Assembly: GCA_001767195.1 (NCBI GenBank) | Contig: MEKU01000056.1 | Coordinates: forward strand, 105,109-150,676 | DNA: 45,568 nt | Direction of reading: 5' to 3' | Source of the DNA: Acidobacteria bacterium RIFCSPLOWO2_02_FULL_67_21 | GTDB taxonomy: Bacteria > Acidobacteriota > Vicinamibacteria > Vicinamibacterales > UBA2999 | Shown here: in pieces, positions 21,533-29,763 of the stretch | Position numbering within the stretch: the stretch's first letter is position 1 | How the letters are laid out: every line of letters starts with the position of its first letter | Translations under genes and position numbers: made by a program | The notes under the pieces: model-generated | What the model saw: the letters and a program-made list of their open reading frames with translations, nothing else | What the model was told of the DNA's origin: nothing | The model's database searches: none

Positions 21533-22806
21533 GTCCGCCTGACGCGCATCATGAGCCGCTCGAAGCGGCCCAGCACGGCGTCCCAGCGGTAGTGCTGGCT
21601 GACGTACCGCCGGCCGTTCTCGCCGAGCTGCGCCCGCAGGCGGCTCTTCGTCATCAGTGCGGTGAGCGCCTCCACGAACTCGGCGCCGTTGGCGTAGTAG
21701 AGACCGGCGTTCGCGCGCCGGCAGTGCTCGACCGCCGCTCCGTTGCGGACCGCGGCCAGCACCGGCGTGCCGACGGCAAAATTCTCGAGCACGGTTGTGG
21801 CCAGCAGATCGTCGGGCTCCGGCGCCACGGCGACATCCGCCGCTTCGTACGCCATCAGCCGCTCGCAGCCGGGCAGCACGCCCGCCAGCCGCACGTGGCG
21901 CTGTTCGGGCACGTTCATCATCTTGATGCCCATCAGCACGAGCGCGGTGTCGCCGTCGGCGGATGTGTAGCGGTCGAAGTACTCCAGCATCTCGATCGAG
22001 CCGTTGTCGGGGGTGATCCGCCCTCCGTACAGCGCAAACGGGCCGTACAGCCGGTGGCGCCGGCGAAACAGCACCCCTCGCCCCTCGAGGTATCCACGCG
22101 GCGCCTCGGCCTGCTCCTCGTCGCCGCTCTCGGCCTCGTCCGGCTCCGCGACGGCGTCTTCCGGATCCTGCTGGTGGCGCGGATAGGCCTGCTGCGCCGG
22201 TGTCTCCACGCCAATGCCGACGATCTCCTCTGCCGCGGGCGTGACGCCAAGAAAGTCTCGCGCGAGCGTGCGCTCGGACGACGAGACATAGCCGACCCCG
22301 CGCGCCGACGCGAACACGTCGGCCCAGAGGCCGTACCGGAGCGCCGGATCGAGCCGAAGATACGGAAAGAGAACGCTGCGATCGGGCACGGCCGCGATGC
22401 CCGAGACGGTGGTCGCGTGGAACAGCGAGAAGAAGACGACCGCGTCATACGAGCGGTGCTGGCGCCGGAGGAATTCGACGAGCGCCGGCGATGTCGGCCC
22501 GAGGCTCCTGACCCATTCCTGCTCGTCGGCCCGGCCCTGGGGCGCTCCGCGCAGTCGCGCTGACAGCTGCCGGAACGCCGCAGGGTCGTGCGGCTGGTTG
22601 ACGGCGAACCGGCGCACCAGTACGCCGCGGACCCGATCGGCGCCTTCGGGATATTCGTTGTGCCAGCTGAGCGGATCGCGCGCGCACGTGGTGAGCACGT
22701 CGATGTGGTGCCGCGTGCTGGCCTGCTCGGCCAGCAGCCGGCAGACGTGCTCGGCGCCTGTCGTGATTTCGGCGCCGTAGCGCGGGGTGACGAACGCCAG
22801 GTTCAT
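21529..22806 (-). CDS. GT4-like glycosyltransferase with acidic insertion
   Basis: The 425-aa protein starts MNLAFVTPRYGAEITTGAEH, the glycine-rich acceptor-side strand of GT-B family-4 enzymes. The donor half has LYGGRITPDNGSIEMLEYF and, near the end, VAPEPDDLLATTVLENFAVGTPVLA, the EX7E-like donor loop (…E..A.G.PV…). It is clearly a duplicate of the adjacent upstream gene: both have VLTTCARD followed by a W-x-N-E-(Y/F)-P motif. An unusual acidic, Glu/Asp/Gln-rich insertion (about 203-240) lies at the domain junction. ATG 22806 overlaps the upstream stop by 4 nt (ATGA). It is the last gene of the operon, and its stop overlaps the convergent regulator gene's stop. Confidence 0.85.
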
Positions 22807-24149
22807 GTGCGGGCCTCCGCGCCGACCGGCAGGCCGCCGTCGTGCACCGCGTGATCCTCGTCGTCTGCGTGTGCGGCGGCGCCTGCGGGAAGCGCCGCGA
22901 CCACGTCCAGCGCGGGCGGTACGGTCGGACGGCGCCGGGCCAGCCAGCCCGGCAGCGGCTCCATCTCGTAGGCCGCCGGCTCTCGCGACAGGCGATCGAG
23001 CAGATCGCGGTACTTGCGCACGATCACCGGCCAGCTGTAGTGCCGGACATAGTACGCGCGGCCGTGCGCGCCCAGGCGCTCGCCGAGCGCGCCGTCGGCG
23101 AGCAGGCGGTCGAGGACCGTTTCGAACTCGCCGATCCCGCTGTAGCACAGGCCGCCGCGGCTTCGCTGCGACTGCCCGGCGAGCACGTCGCAGCGCGCGT
23201 TGGCAATGACCGGCCGGCCGAGCGCCCAGGCCTCCAGCGCCGCCATCGACAGGCTCTCGTAGTAGGACGGCATGACGAGCGCGGCAGCGGCGGCAATCAC
23301 GTCGAATTTGTCCCGGTCGCTCACGAATCCGAGATGACGGATACGGGGATGAGCCGGGATCGGCACGTCGGCTTTGCCGACGAGCACCAGATCGACCGTG
23401 CGGCGCGTGGTGTCCAGATACCGGGCGAAGAAGTCGAACAGCTCGTGGCAGCCCTTGTTCGCGTCGATCCGTCCGACGTACACGAGGAACGGATCCCGCA
23501 GCTCGAACTTCTGCCGCGCCCGGCCGGCGTCGACGTCGGCGGGAATCTCGGAGCCGATGCCGACGACCACGCCGGGCACGTGGCCGTTGCGGGCGACCGC
23601 CTGGATCGCGGCGCGCTCCTCGATCGAGTTGTACATGATTCCGCGGACGCCGCGGAAGATCGGCTGAAAGATGGCCAGGCCGAGCGCCGGCTCGCGCTCG
23701 GCGGTTGGAACGAGAATGGCGCGCGGCGCGAGGGCGCGCGCGCCGTAGTACGCCTGGTGGTAGCGGATGCTGAAGAGCAGGACGAAGTCGAACTCACGGC
23801 CCGACCGGCGCAGCCGTGTGATGAGTGCCGGGCTGACGGGTCCTTCACTCCTCAGCCAGTCCAGCTCCTCCTGCAGCGTGTGCAGCCGCGTGAACACACG
23901 GCGCGACCGTACACCGAAGTCGTGGAGATCGCGTTCCCGGGCGACGGGGAACCGTTCCACCGGAATGCCGTTGACGTCCTCCGTGCCGGCGGGGAACTCG
24001 TTGCGCCAGGTCAGATGATCGCGGGCGCATGTCGTGAGCACGCGTACCTCGAGATGCGGGCCCAGCCGCTCGGCCAGGTAGCGAGCGTGCAGTTCGGCGC
24101 CGCCGCTGATGTCGGCGCCATATCGCTGCACCACAAGGCCCACCTTCAT
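22803..24149 (-). CDS. GT4-like glycosyltransferase
   Basis: The 448-aa protein is a GT-B enzyme: N-terminal MKVGLVVQRYGADISGGAELHARYLAERL, donor domain opening DPFLVYVGRIDANKGCHELFDFF, RIRHLGFVSDRDKFDVIAAAAALVMPSYYESLSMAALEAWALGRPVIA (canonical E-x7-E donor-binding region). A Pro/Ala-rich C-terminal tail extends past residue 410. Family-4 enzymes transfer sugars from NDP-sugars with retention, typically in LPS, capsule or glycolipid synthesis. It overlaps the genes on both sides by 4 nt, so translation is coupled through the module. It is paralogous to the following gene; the two may add successive residues. Confidence 0.9.
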   Translation of the reverse strand: MKVGLVVQRYGADISGGAELHARYLAERLGPHLEVRVLTTCARDHLTWRNEFPAGTEDVNGIPVERFPVARERDLHDFGVRSRRVFTRLHTLQEELDWLRSEGPVSPALITRLRRSGREFDFVLLFSIRYHQAYYGARALAPRAILVPTAEREPALGLAIFQPIFRGVRGIMYNSIEERAAIQAVARNGHVPGVVVGIGSEIPADVDAGRARQKFELRDPFLVYVGRIDANKGCHELFDFFARYLDTTRRTVDLVLVGKADVPIPAHPRIRHLGFVSDRDKFDVIAAAAALVMPSYYESLSMAALEAWALGRPVIANARCDVLAGQSQRSRGGLCYSGIGEFETVLDRLLADGALGERLGAHGRAYYVRHYSWPVIVRKYRDLLDRLSREPAAYEMEPLPGWLARRRPTVPPALDVVAALPAGAAAHADDEDHAVHDGGLPVGAEART

Positions 24150-25258
24150 GTCGTGTTCGGGTCGTCGCTGCCTGTGTCGTGCTGTGGCGCCGGCGGAGCC
24201 GGCTCGCCGGCCGGAGCGACCGGCTCTCCGGGCGCCGCTTCGCTGCTCCAGGTCTGGATGGCGAGGTCAGCGGCCGGAGCCGCCGCCGGCATCGGCGGCT
24301 CGTCGGGCGGGACATCGGAGGAGCCGGCTCCTCCCTCCGGCCCGGTCGCCCCGGGTTCGGGAGCCGCGTCAGGCTCGCCGCTGTCAGGCGTATAGCCCGA
24401 ACCGGCCTGGGCCGCTTCTCCCGTCACGCCAGGGCTACGCCGGCCTCGCCGCCGGCGCCGTCGCCGCTGCGCGCTCTCCGGCCCCGCGCCTTCCCCACCG
24501 GCGTCCCCGGCCGGTGCGGCCTCGGCCGGGACCACGGCGGCCACCTCCGGCTGGCGCGCCAGGGGCCGGGCGGTCACCGCGGCCGCTTCGATGCTTCGGA
24601 CCCGCCGGTCGGAGAAATCGACCTTCGTGCTGAGCGATTCGAGCTGCTGGGACAGCGACTGGACCTCCAGGCTCACGCGCGAGACCTCCGTCACCATCCG
24701 CTGCACGATCTCGTAATGGAGCGCGTTCCACTCCGTCTGCCGCCGCTCCCGCTCGGCTTCGCGCTCGGCAGCCTCGACATTCAGGCGTGCCTGGAGGTGC
24801 AGCGCGCGGATCAGCGGATTGGGGTTGAAGAACAGCTTCAGCAGCGGGTTGAGCAGCTTCCGGATGAACCGCAGCATTCCCCGGTGCGAGTCGTAGATCG
24901 TCGTGTCCTCGAAGGTATAGACCGGCTCGCTGGGCGGGCGCGGAGGGGACGCGGGAGAGGCCGTCCCCAGAGAGCGGCGGAGCCCGTCGAGCAGCGACGG
25001 CTTCATGGCACGCGGATCCAGGATCGACTCGAGCTTTCGCGCGGCCAGATCCTGAATCTGCTGGTTCGAGAGGTCGATGCCCTGGCGCTGAGCGATCCGC
25101 GCCCGAATCTCGCGCATGATCTGCTCGACGTCCACGTGATCGCGCCCCTGCGGCTGCGCGGGGGGCGGCGGCGGCAGACGGCGGTCGGGGCCGCGCCGGT
25201 CCGGCCCGCGCCGGCCTCGATGGAAGTGTCCGCGCCGGCGGTCCTGATTCTGATCCAA
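24146..25258 (-). CDS. Coiled-coil, low-complexity protein with GT-cluster N-terminal motif
   Basis: The protein is 370 aa from TTG 25258, which follows the previous stop by 4 nt and has an AGGAGA site 10 nt upstream; no ATG/GTG gives better context. Layout: Arg/Gly/Pro-rich N-terminus (1-45); DVEQIMREIRARIAQRQG and a short helix (45-75); a segment TIYDSHRGMLRFIRKLLNPLLKLFFNP, basic-hydrophobic and probably membrane-associated; a coiled coil (about 140-215); then an Ala/Pro/Glu-rich tail with an Arg run (RRRRRRRGRRS). From memory, 'DVEEIMR.IR' followed by 'SHR...L' segments occurs in proteins of O-antigen/methyltransferase gene clusters. I infer a scaffold for the adjacent glycosyltransferases; no enzymatic motif is visible. 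Confidence 0.6.
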   Translation of the reverse strand: MDQNQDRRRGHFHRGRRGPDRRGPDRRLPPPPPAQPQGRDHVDVEQIMREIRARIAQRQGIDLSNQQIQDLAARKLESILDPRAMKPSLLDGLRRSLGTASPASPPRPPSEPVYTFEDTTIYDSHRGMLRFIRKLLNPLLKLFFNPNPLIRALHLQARLNVEAAEREAERERRQTEWNALHYEIVQRMVTEVSRVSLEVQSLSQQLESLSTKVDFSDRRVRSIEAAAVTARPLARQPEVAAVVPAEAAPAGDAGGEGAGPESAQRRRRRRRGRRSPGVTGEAAQAGSGYTPDSGEPDAAPEPGATGPEGGAGSSDVPPDEPPMPAAAPAADLAIQTWSSEAAPGEPVAPAGEPAPPAPQHDTGSDDPNTT

Positions 25259-25262
25259 GTGC

Positions 25263-26387
25263 CTAGTATCTCCTGAAGAGCGCTCCCCAGTCGGTGCGCA
25301 TGAACGTCCGAATCCGTGAGCGGCCGACGGTCGGGTACCAGAACCAGTCGTGGTACACATTCGACGCGAATGGCGCCCACACCATCAGCGGAGAGTGCAG
25401 CAGGATGCGTTCGAGCGGCCGCAGGAAGCCGCGGCGGATCATCTGGTCGCCCCAGATGACGAGCGACCGCTTCGTGCGGAACCCGAAGTTCTCGCGCGAG
25501 ACGTCGTCGCCCACCAGCTCGATGTCGCGCGGGTCGGCGACCCCGAGGCCGCGCTCGTGCGCCATCCGCAGGAATGGAATCGAGAGCGGGTCGAATCCCA
25601 TCAGCCGCGCCGCAATCGCGTCGATCGCGATCGAATCCTCCGCAGCCAGAATGAGGTTCTTCACGACTGGAATCATAGTTCTCGGGCCGGCGCCGTCGCC
25701 GGCTACCGTCCCGTCCATCACGGTGAAGACGGCGGGGTGCAGCTCGCGCTGCATATACAGGAGGTCGACCAGCACCTCGTGCATGTACTTGTGCGCGTAG
25801 TGCCGGACCTCCCGCAGCAGCCCGCCGAACGAGTTCTTCACCGAGCCGGTCATGACCGCGTGGCCGTGCGTTTTCACGGTGGGCAGGTGGACGATCTGCC
25901 TGCCAGGATAGATCGCCGGAATCTGGATGCCCTCGGGGAAGATCGCGTTGAGCTTGAGCAGCGGACTGCTGAATCGATAGACCTGCCACTCCACGTCCGT
26001 CAGCGGCGTATACGTGAGGCCGCGGCGCGCCAGCACCGATTCCCACCGGTTGTTCCGGCACCCCTCGCGCGGCTCGGTCACGACGGTCTTGTTCTCCACG
26101 GGGAGCAGCCGCGACGGGGCGAAACCGTCGCCGAGCATCTTGGTGACGACCCCGTCCACCTGCCACGGCTGGGACGAGCAGGCCGGGAAGTACTTGGTCC
26201 AGGACAGATTCAGCTTGAGGAGCGTGTCCCGGTCGCGGCTGAGGACGGCCTGGTAGCCCGCCAGGTCCATGACACGCGCATAGTCTTCGATGACGGTCTC
26301 CGGGCGGGTGCGCACGACGGCGACGCGCGCAGTGCGGCGGCGCGAAGGCGTCTCGGGGGTCGCGGGAGCATCAATGACAACCGGCAT
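25263..26387 (-). CDS. DUF362-family protein without ferredoxin domain
   Basis: The 374-aa protein shows the DUF362 pattern: LLKLNLSWTKYFPACSSQPW near the N-terminus, the conserved IVHLPTVKTHGHAVMTGSVKNSFGGL block (about 180-205), TVMDGTVAGDGAGPRTMIP and SIAIDAIAARLMGFDP. Many DUF362 proteins carry two [4Fe-4S] ferredoxin motifs; this one has only two cysteines, so it is not an iron-sulfur electron carrier. Biochemical function of the family is unknown. GGTGAT lies 3 nt before the ATG. It sits 4 nt after the UbiA-like gene and 4 nt before the coiled-coil gene, firmly within the envelope-glycan operon. Confidence 0.8.
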   Translation of the reverse strand: MPVVIDAPATPETPSRRRTARVAVVRTRPETVIEDYARVMDLAGYQAVLSRDRDTLLKLNLSWTKYFPACSSQPWQVDGVVTKMLGDGFAPSRLLPVENKTVVTEPREGCRNNRWESVLARRGLTYTPLTDVEWQVYRFSSPLLKLNAIFPEGIQIPAIYPGRQIVHLPTVKTHGHAVMTGSVKNSFGGLLREVRHYAHKYMHEVLVDLLYMQRELHPAVFTVMDGTVAGDGAGPRTMIPVVKNLILAAEDSIAIDAIAARLMGFDPLSIPFLRMAHERGLGVADPRDIELVGDDVSRENFGFRTKRSLVIWGDQMIRRGFLRPLERILLHSPLMVWAPFASNVYHDWFWYPTVGRSRIRTFMRTDWGALFRRY

Positions 26388-26391
26388 CCGA

Positions 26392-27309
26392 TCACCTGCC
26401 CAGGGGGGAGTACATCAGAAGCATGACCGCTGCGGCCCAGAGCGCGACGCAGACGAGCAGCGACCGGTCGGCCAGCAGCATGGCCGCAGGGCTTCCGCCG
26501 CCGTGTCTCTGGTGCACCAGATAGAGATATCGGAAGATCCCGTAGAGCACAAACGGAAGGGTCATCCAGAGGCGGGCGGTCCCGAGCCGCTCGGCCGTTT
26601 CGCGGCTCGTCGCGAACACCGTGTAGGCGATGACCGTTGAAGTGGTCACCACCGCGATCATCTGGTCCAGCAGGTACGGGCTGTACTCGCCGAGGATCGG
26701 CCGGTGGCGCGAGGCATCGTCGCCCAGGAGGACCAGCTCGTGGCGGCGCTTGCTGAACGCCAGGAACAGCGCCAGCAGGACCGTACACACCAGGAGCCAT
26801 GGCCGGATCGGCACCGCGACGGCCACCGCCCCGGCGACCGCGCGCAGCACAAACCCTCCGGCGATGGTCAGCACGTCGATGATCACAACGTGTTTGAACG
26901 TGACCGTGTAGAGCAGGAGGAGCAGCACGAACGCGGCGGCGACCGCGGCCAGCTCGACGGAAATCAGCCACGCCGCTGCGACCCCGCCGCAGACGAGCGC
27001 GGCGGCGGCCGCGGCCGCGCTCGTGACAGGGAGGGCGCCCGACGCGACCGGCCGCGACTGCTTCAGCGGATGCCGCCGGTCGGCGTCGCGGTCCCAGATG
27101 TCATTGGCCAGGTACATGCCGCCGGAGAGCGCGCAGAAGATGCCGAACGTCGCCAGCGCGCCGAGCCCCGCAGACGGCTCGAGCAGACGTCCGCCGAAGA
27201 GCAGGCCGGCAAACACCAGGAGGTTCTTCGTCCACTGCTCGGGACGAAGCGACGCGGCGAGGACCTGAAGCGTGGAGTGCGCGGTCTCGCGGCCTGGCTG
27301 GACGATCAC
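26392..27309 (-). CDS. UbiA-family decaprenyl-phosphate phosphoribosyltransferase-like enzyme
   Basis: A 305-aa polytopic membrane protein. LRPEQWTKNLLVF and MYLANDIWDRDADRRHPLKQSRPVASG give the first Asp-rich Mg-binding motif (NDxxDxxxDR) with the HPxKxxRP extension that distinguishes DPPR synthases (mycobacterial Rv3806c type) from quinone or heme UbiA enzymes. A second acidic region follows (LLGDDASRHRPILGEYS). Known reaction: PRPP plus decaprenyl phosphate gives decaprenylphosphoryl-5-phosphoribose, the precursor of polyprenyl-linked ribose/arabinose donors. The start is GTG, 7 nt after the STAS gene. The downstream DUF362, coiled-coil and GT4 genes suggest pentose-containing envelope glycans, but the later enzymes (DprE1/DprE2-like) are not in the window. 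Confidence 0.8.
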   Translation of the reverse strand: MIVQPGRETAHSTLQVLAASLRPEQWTKNLLVFAGLLFGGRLLEPSAGLGALATFGIFCALSGGMYLANDIWDRDADRRHPLKQSRPVASGALPVTSAAAAAAALVCGGVAAAWLISVELAAVAAAFVLLLLLYTVTFKHVVIIDVLTIAGGFVLRAVAGAVAVAVPIRPWLLVCTVLLALFLAFSKRRHELVLLGDDASRHRPILGEYSPYLLDQMIAVVTTSTVIAYTVFATSRETAERLGTARLWMTLPFVLYGIFRYLYLVHQRHGGGSPAAMLLADRSLLVCVALWAAAVMLLMYSPLGR

Positions 27310-27316
27310 CGACCGG

Positions 27317-27670
27317 TCAGGCTCTCGCCGCCGTGGAGAAGCTGCGAACCGCGTCGGCTTCGTCGTCGTAGGTCTCGAAGACCGTCAACAGCTTCGTAAT
27401 CGACAATAGATCCGTGATGCGCTTGGTGAGCCCCAGCAGCTTCAGGCTGCCGCCCTGCCGGCTCACCGTCGTGTAGGTCCGCACGATCTCGCCGAGCCCG
27501 GCGCTGTCGATGTACGCCACCGCGGCGAGGTTGAGGATCAGCTTTTTCTTGCCCTGGGACACCAGGCTGTTGACTTTGTCTCTCAGTGCTTCGTCGCCTT
27601 CGCCGAGCGTCATCCGCCCTGTCACATCCAGGATGGTGATGTCACCCGCCGACCGTTCCACGATTTCCAT
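27317..27670 (-). CDS. STAS-domain anti-sigma-factor antagonist-like protein
   Basis: The 117-aa single STAS domain contains the phosphorylatable serine motif in YIDSAGLGEIVRTY (about residue 57) and the preceding KKLILNLAAV strand typical of SpoIIAA/RsbV. Known: unphosphorylated antagonists bind a kinase/anti-sigma factor to release a sigma factor; some act in other partner-switching outputs. A strong AGGAG lies 4 nt before ATG. It is the first gene of the envelope operon and follows a terminator, so the operon promoter must lie in 27671-27690 or very near it. No cognate kinase or phosphatase is in the window. Confidence 0.9.
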   Translation of the reverse strand: MEIVERSAGDITILDVTGRMTLGEGDEALRDKVNSLVSQGKKKLILNLAAVAYIDSAGLGEIVRTYTTVSRQGGSLKLLGLTKRITDLLSITKLLTVFETYDDEADAVRSFSTAARA

Positions 27671-27689
27671 AGCGCTCCTTCAAAGGGCT

Positions 27690-27722
27690 GGAAAAAGAAG
27701 GGCCAGACCGGAGCCTGGCCCT
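27690..27722 (-). terminator. Rho-independent terminator after the zinc-ribbon gene
   Basis: On the minus strand a perfect 8-bp stem (AGGGCCAG / CTGGCCCT, 8-nt loop) is followed by TCTTTTTCC. It lies 42 nt past the zinc-ribbon stop and 20 nt before the STAS start, separating the two transcription units. Confidence 0.8.
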
Positions 27723-27763
27723 CAAAACCGTATGTCTCCGAAGTAATCGCGCGCGGCGGCGCG

Positions 27764-28072
27764 TCAGACGCCGCCGGCGCCAGCGAACTTCCGCTGCTGG
27801 AAGCACTCTTTGCAGAAAACGGGGCGCCCCTGTGTTGGTCGGAAGGGTACCGTCGTCTCCTTGCCGCAGGCCGAGCAGGTGGTATGGGTCTCGACGCGCT
27901 CGCGCGGCGCCGACGCGGTGGCCATCCGCGTAGCACGCTTGGCCTTGCAGTTCTTACACCGCTTCGGCTCGTTCTTGAACTGCTTGTCAGCGAAGAACAG
28001 CTGCTCGCCGGCCGTCCAGATGAATTCCGCGCTGCAATCCACGCACCTCAGAGTCTTGTCTTGGAACTCCAT
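27764..28072 (-). CDS. Zinc-ribbon domain protein
   Basis: The 102-aa protein has three cysteine pairs and a lone half: LRCVDCSAEF, KRCKNCKAKR, TTCSACGKET and VFCKECFQQRK, i.e. two zinc ribbons in tandem. The first half matches the widespread 'probable zinc-ribbon' family (MEFQDKTLRCVDC..EF.WTAGEQ.FF), usually found beside ribosomal or cold-shock genes. GAGGTGG precedes the ATG by 6 nt. It lies 39 nt downstream of rpsU on the same strand and ends at a clear terminator, so the two probably form a short operon related to translation. No catalytic motif is visible. Confidence 0.85.
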   Translation of the reverse strand: MEFQDKTLRCVDCSAEFIWTAGEQLFFADKQFKNEPKRCKNCKAKRATRMATASAPRERVETHTTCSACGKETTVPFRPTQGRPVFCKECFQQRKFAGAGGV

Positions 28073-28111
28073 CGGTCGCCACCTCGTGCTCGTCGATTAC
28101 GCCGGCGCGCC

Positions 28112-28309
28112 CTATTCTGCCTCGCGTCGGAGCTTCTTGCGATTCCGCTTTCGCGCCAGCGCCTGTTTGGCGCGCCGCTTGTCACCGGGCTTCAGATAAA
28201 AGGAGTGCTTCTTGATGTCCTTGATGATGTCTTCCTGCTGCACCTTTCGCTTGAAACGCCGGAGGGCGCTCTCGATTGATTCGCCGTCCTGGAGCTTGAC
28301 TTCCGCCAC
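28112..28309 (-). CDS. rpsU: 30S ribosomal protein S21
   Basis: The 65-aa protein from GTG 28309 reads VAEVKLQDGESIESALRRFKRKVQQEDII, then the basic tail KRRAKQALARKRNRKKLRREAE, as in bacterial S21. The longer upstream reading would add 35 unrelated residues; the GTG has a GGGGGG-type site at 9 nt. S21 is a small-subunit protein near the mRNA exit, helping initiation. It is divergent from purD. Confidence 0.95.
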   Translation of the reverse strand: MAEVKLQDGESIESALRRFKRKVQQEDIIKDIKKHSFYLKPGDKRRAKQALARKRNRKKLRREAE

Positions 28310-28358
28310 GCTGTAAAACACCCCCCTTATCGACCCGCGGACTACCTGTGATAGCCCG

Positions 28359-28389
28359 TTGAAAAGTGACGAATATGCTAGGCTATCAT
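28359..28389 (+). promoter_or_regulatory. Possible purD promoter
   Basis: TTGAAA (28359-28364) and TATCAT (28384-28389) are separated by 19 bp in the 176-bp gap between rpsU and purD, leaving a leader of about 90 nt. Spacing is longer than optimal. No purine riboswitch-like structure is evident in the leader. Confidence 0.35.
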
Positions 28390-28485
28390 GGGCAGGCGCG
28401 GATTCTAGGCGCAAGACGCCCCCACGTCAACGAAATAGTCGGGTTCCCCCAACCTGTTGTCCGGCCGGCAATTACCTTCCTTTCG

Positions 28486-29763
28486 ATGAGAATCCTCGTG
28501 ATTGGCAGCGGCGCCCGTGAGCACGCGCTGGTCTGGAAGCTTGCCGGCGAGCGCTCCGTCGCGCAGGTGCTGTGCGCTCCCGGCAACCCGGGGATCGGCG
28601 AGCTCGCGCAGTGCGTTCCGGGCGACCCCGGTGACCCTGCGTCGCTGCTCGAGGCGGCTCGGCGCGAGGCCGTGGACCTGACGGTGGTCGGCCCCGAGCT
28701 GCCCCTCAGCCTCGGCGTTGTCGACGCCTTTACGGCCGAAGGCCGGGCCATCCTGGGCCCTACCCGGGCGGCTGCGTCCCTGGAGACGAGCAAGGCGTTC
28801 GCGAAAGACTTCATGCGCCGGCACGGCGTCCCGACCGCCGCGTTTGAAGTCTGCGACTCCGCGCAGGATGCGGGCAGGGTGATCGCGGCCGGCCGGCTGG
28901 GCTACCCGCTCGTGCTGAAGGCGGATGGACTCGCGGCAGGCAAGGGGGTCGTCATCGCGGAGGATCGCCCGACAGCCGAAGAAACGGTCCGCCTGGCGAT
29001 GGTGGAACGCCGGTTTGCCCGGGCGGGCGACCGGCTGGTGCTGGAGCAGTTCCTTGTCGGCGAGGAGGCATCCTACTTCGTGCTGGCCGACGGCGCGGCC
29101 GTCATGCCGCTCTCCTCCGCACAGGACCACAAGCGGGTCTTCGACGGCGATCGCGGCCCGAACACGGGCGGGATGGGGGCATTCGCGCCGAGCCGGCTGA
29201 TGACGCCGGAGGTCGAGCGGCGGGTGCTCGATGAGATCGTGCGACCGGTGCTGAACGGAATGATGCAGGAAGGATGTCCGTACCGGGGATTTCTGTACGT
29301 CGGCCTGATGCTCACCGCCGACGGCCCACAGGTCGTGGAGTTCAACGTCCGTCTCGGCGATCCGGAGGCGCAGGTGCTTCTGCCGGGGCTCGATGAGGAG
29401 CTGTCGGTCGTCCTGCAGGCCGCGGCCGGCGGCCGACTTCCGTCGCGGCCGGCGCGGTGTCGCGCCGAGCCGCACGTGGGCGTCGTGCTGGCGGCCGCCG
29501 GCTATCCCGAGACGCCGCAGAGCGGACAGGCCATCTCCGGCATTGACGATGCCGCCGGCGTGCCTGGCGCGCTGGTCTTCCATGCCGGCACCAGGCGCCG
29601 CGACGGCGCCCTGGTGACGGCGGGCGGCCGCGTGCTGACCGTGGTGGGTCGAGGGCGGACGTATGGCGATGCCATCGACGTCGCCTATCAGGCGGCGTCG
29701 CGCATCAGCTTCGAGGGCATGCAGTATCGCCGGGACATCGGGCAGAAGGCGCTCCGGCCGTGA
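28486..29763 (+). CDS. purD: Phosphoribosylamine-glycine ligase
   Basis: From ATG 28486 the 425-aa protein begins MRILVIGSGAREHALVWKL, the usual GARS start. It carries the ATP-grasp landmarks SKAFAKDFMRRHGVPTA, YPLVLKADGLAAGKGVVIA, EQFLVGEEASYFVLADG, HKRVFDGDRGPNTGGMGAFAP and VEFNVRLGDPEAQVLLP. It joins phosphoribosylamine and glycine in step 2 of purine synthesis. It is separated from the main pur cluster by mtaB and rlmN. Its TGA overlaps the GTG of mtaB by 4 nt. Confidence 0.97.
   Translation: MRILVIGSGAREHALVWKLAGERSVAQVLCAPGNPGIGELAQCVPGDPGDPASLLEAARREAVDLTVVGPELPLSLGVVDAFTAEGRAILGPTRAAASLETSKAFAKDFMRRHGVPTAAFEVCDSAQDAGRVIAAGRLGYPLVLKADGLAAGKGVVIAEDRPTAEETVRLAMVERRFARAGDRLVLEQFLVGEEASYFVLADGAAVMPLSSAQDHKRVFDGDRGPNTGGMGAFAPSRLMTPEVERRVLDEIVRPVLNGMMQEGCPYRGFLYVGLMLTADGPQVVEFNVRLGDPEAQVLLPGLDEELSVVLQAAAGGRLPSRPARCRAEPHVGVVLAAAGYPETPQSGQAISGIDDAAGVPGALVFHAGTRRRDGALVTAGGRVLTVVGRGRTYGDAIDVAYQAASRISFEGMQYRRDIGQKALRP

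Noticed and set aside
22807-23148. N-terminal extension of the downstream GT4 gene
   Set aside because: The sequence is Arg-rich and antisense-like, lies inside the upstream GT gene, and the GT fold begins at MNLAFVTPRYG.
25263-26387. Iron-sulfur ferredoxin-type DUF362 protein
   Set aside because: Only two cysteines are present and no CxxCxxC motifs, so electron transfer through clusters is not supported.
28366-28485. N-terminal extension of purD
   Set aside because: The extra 40 residues do not match the family, whose start is the MRILVIGSG strand, and they overlap the putative promoter.
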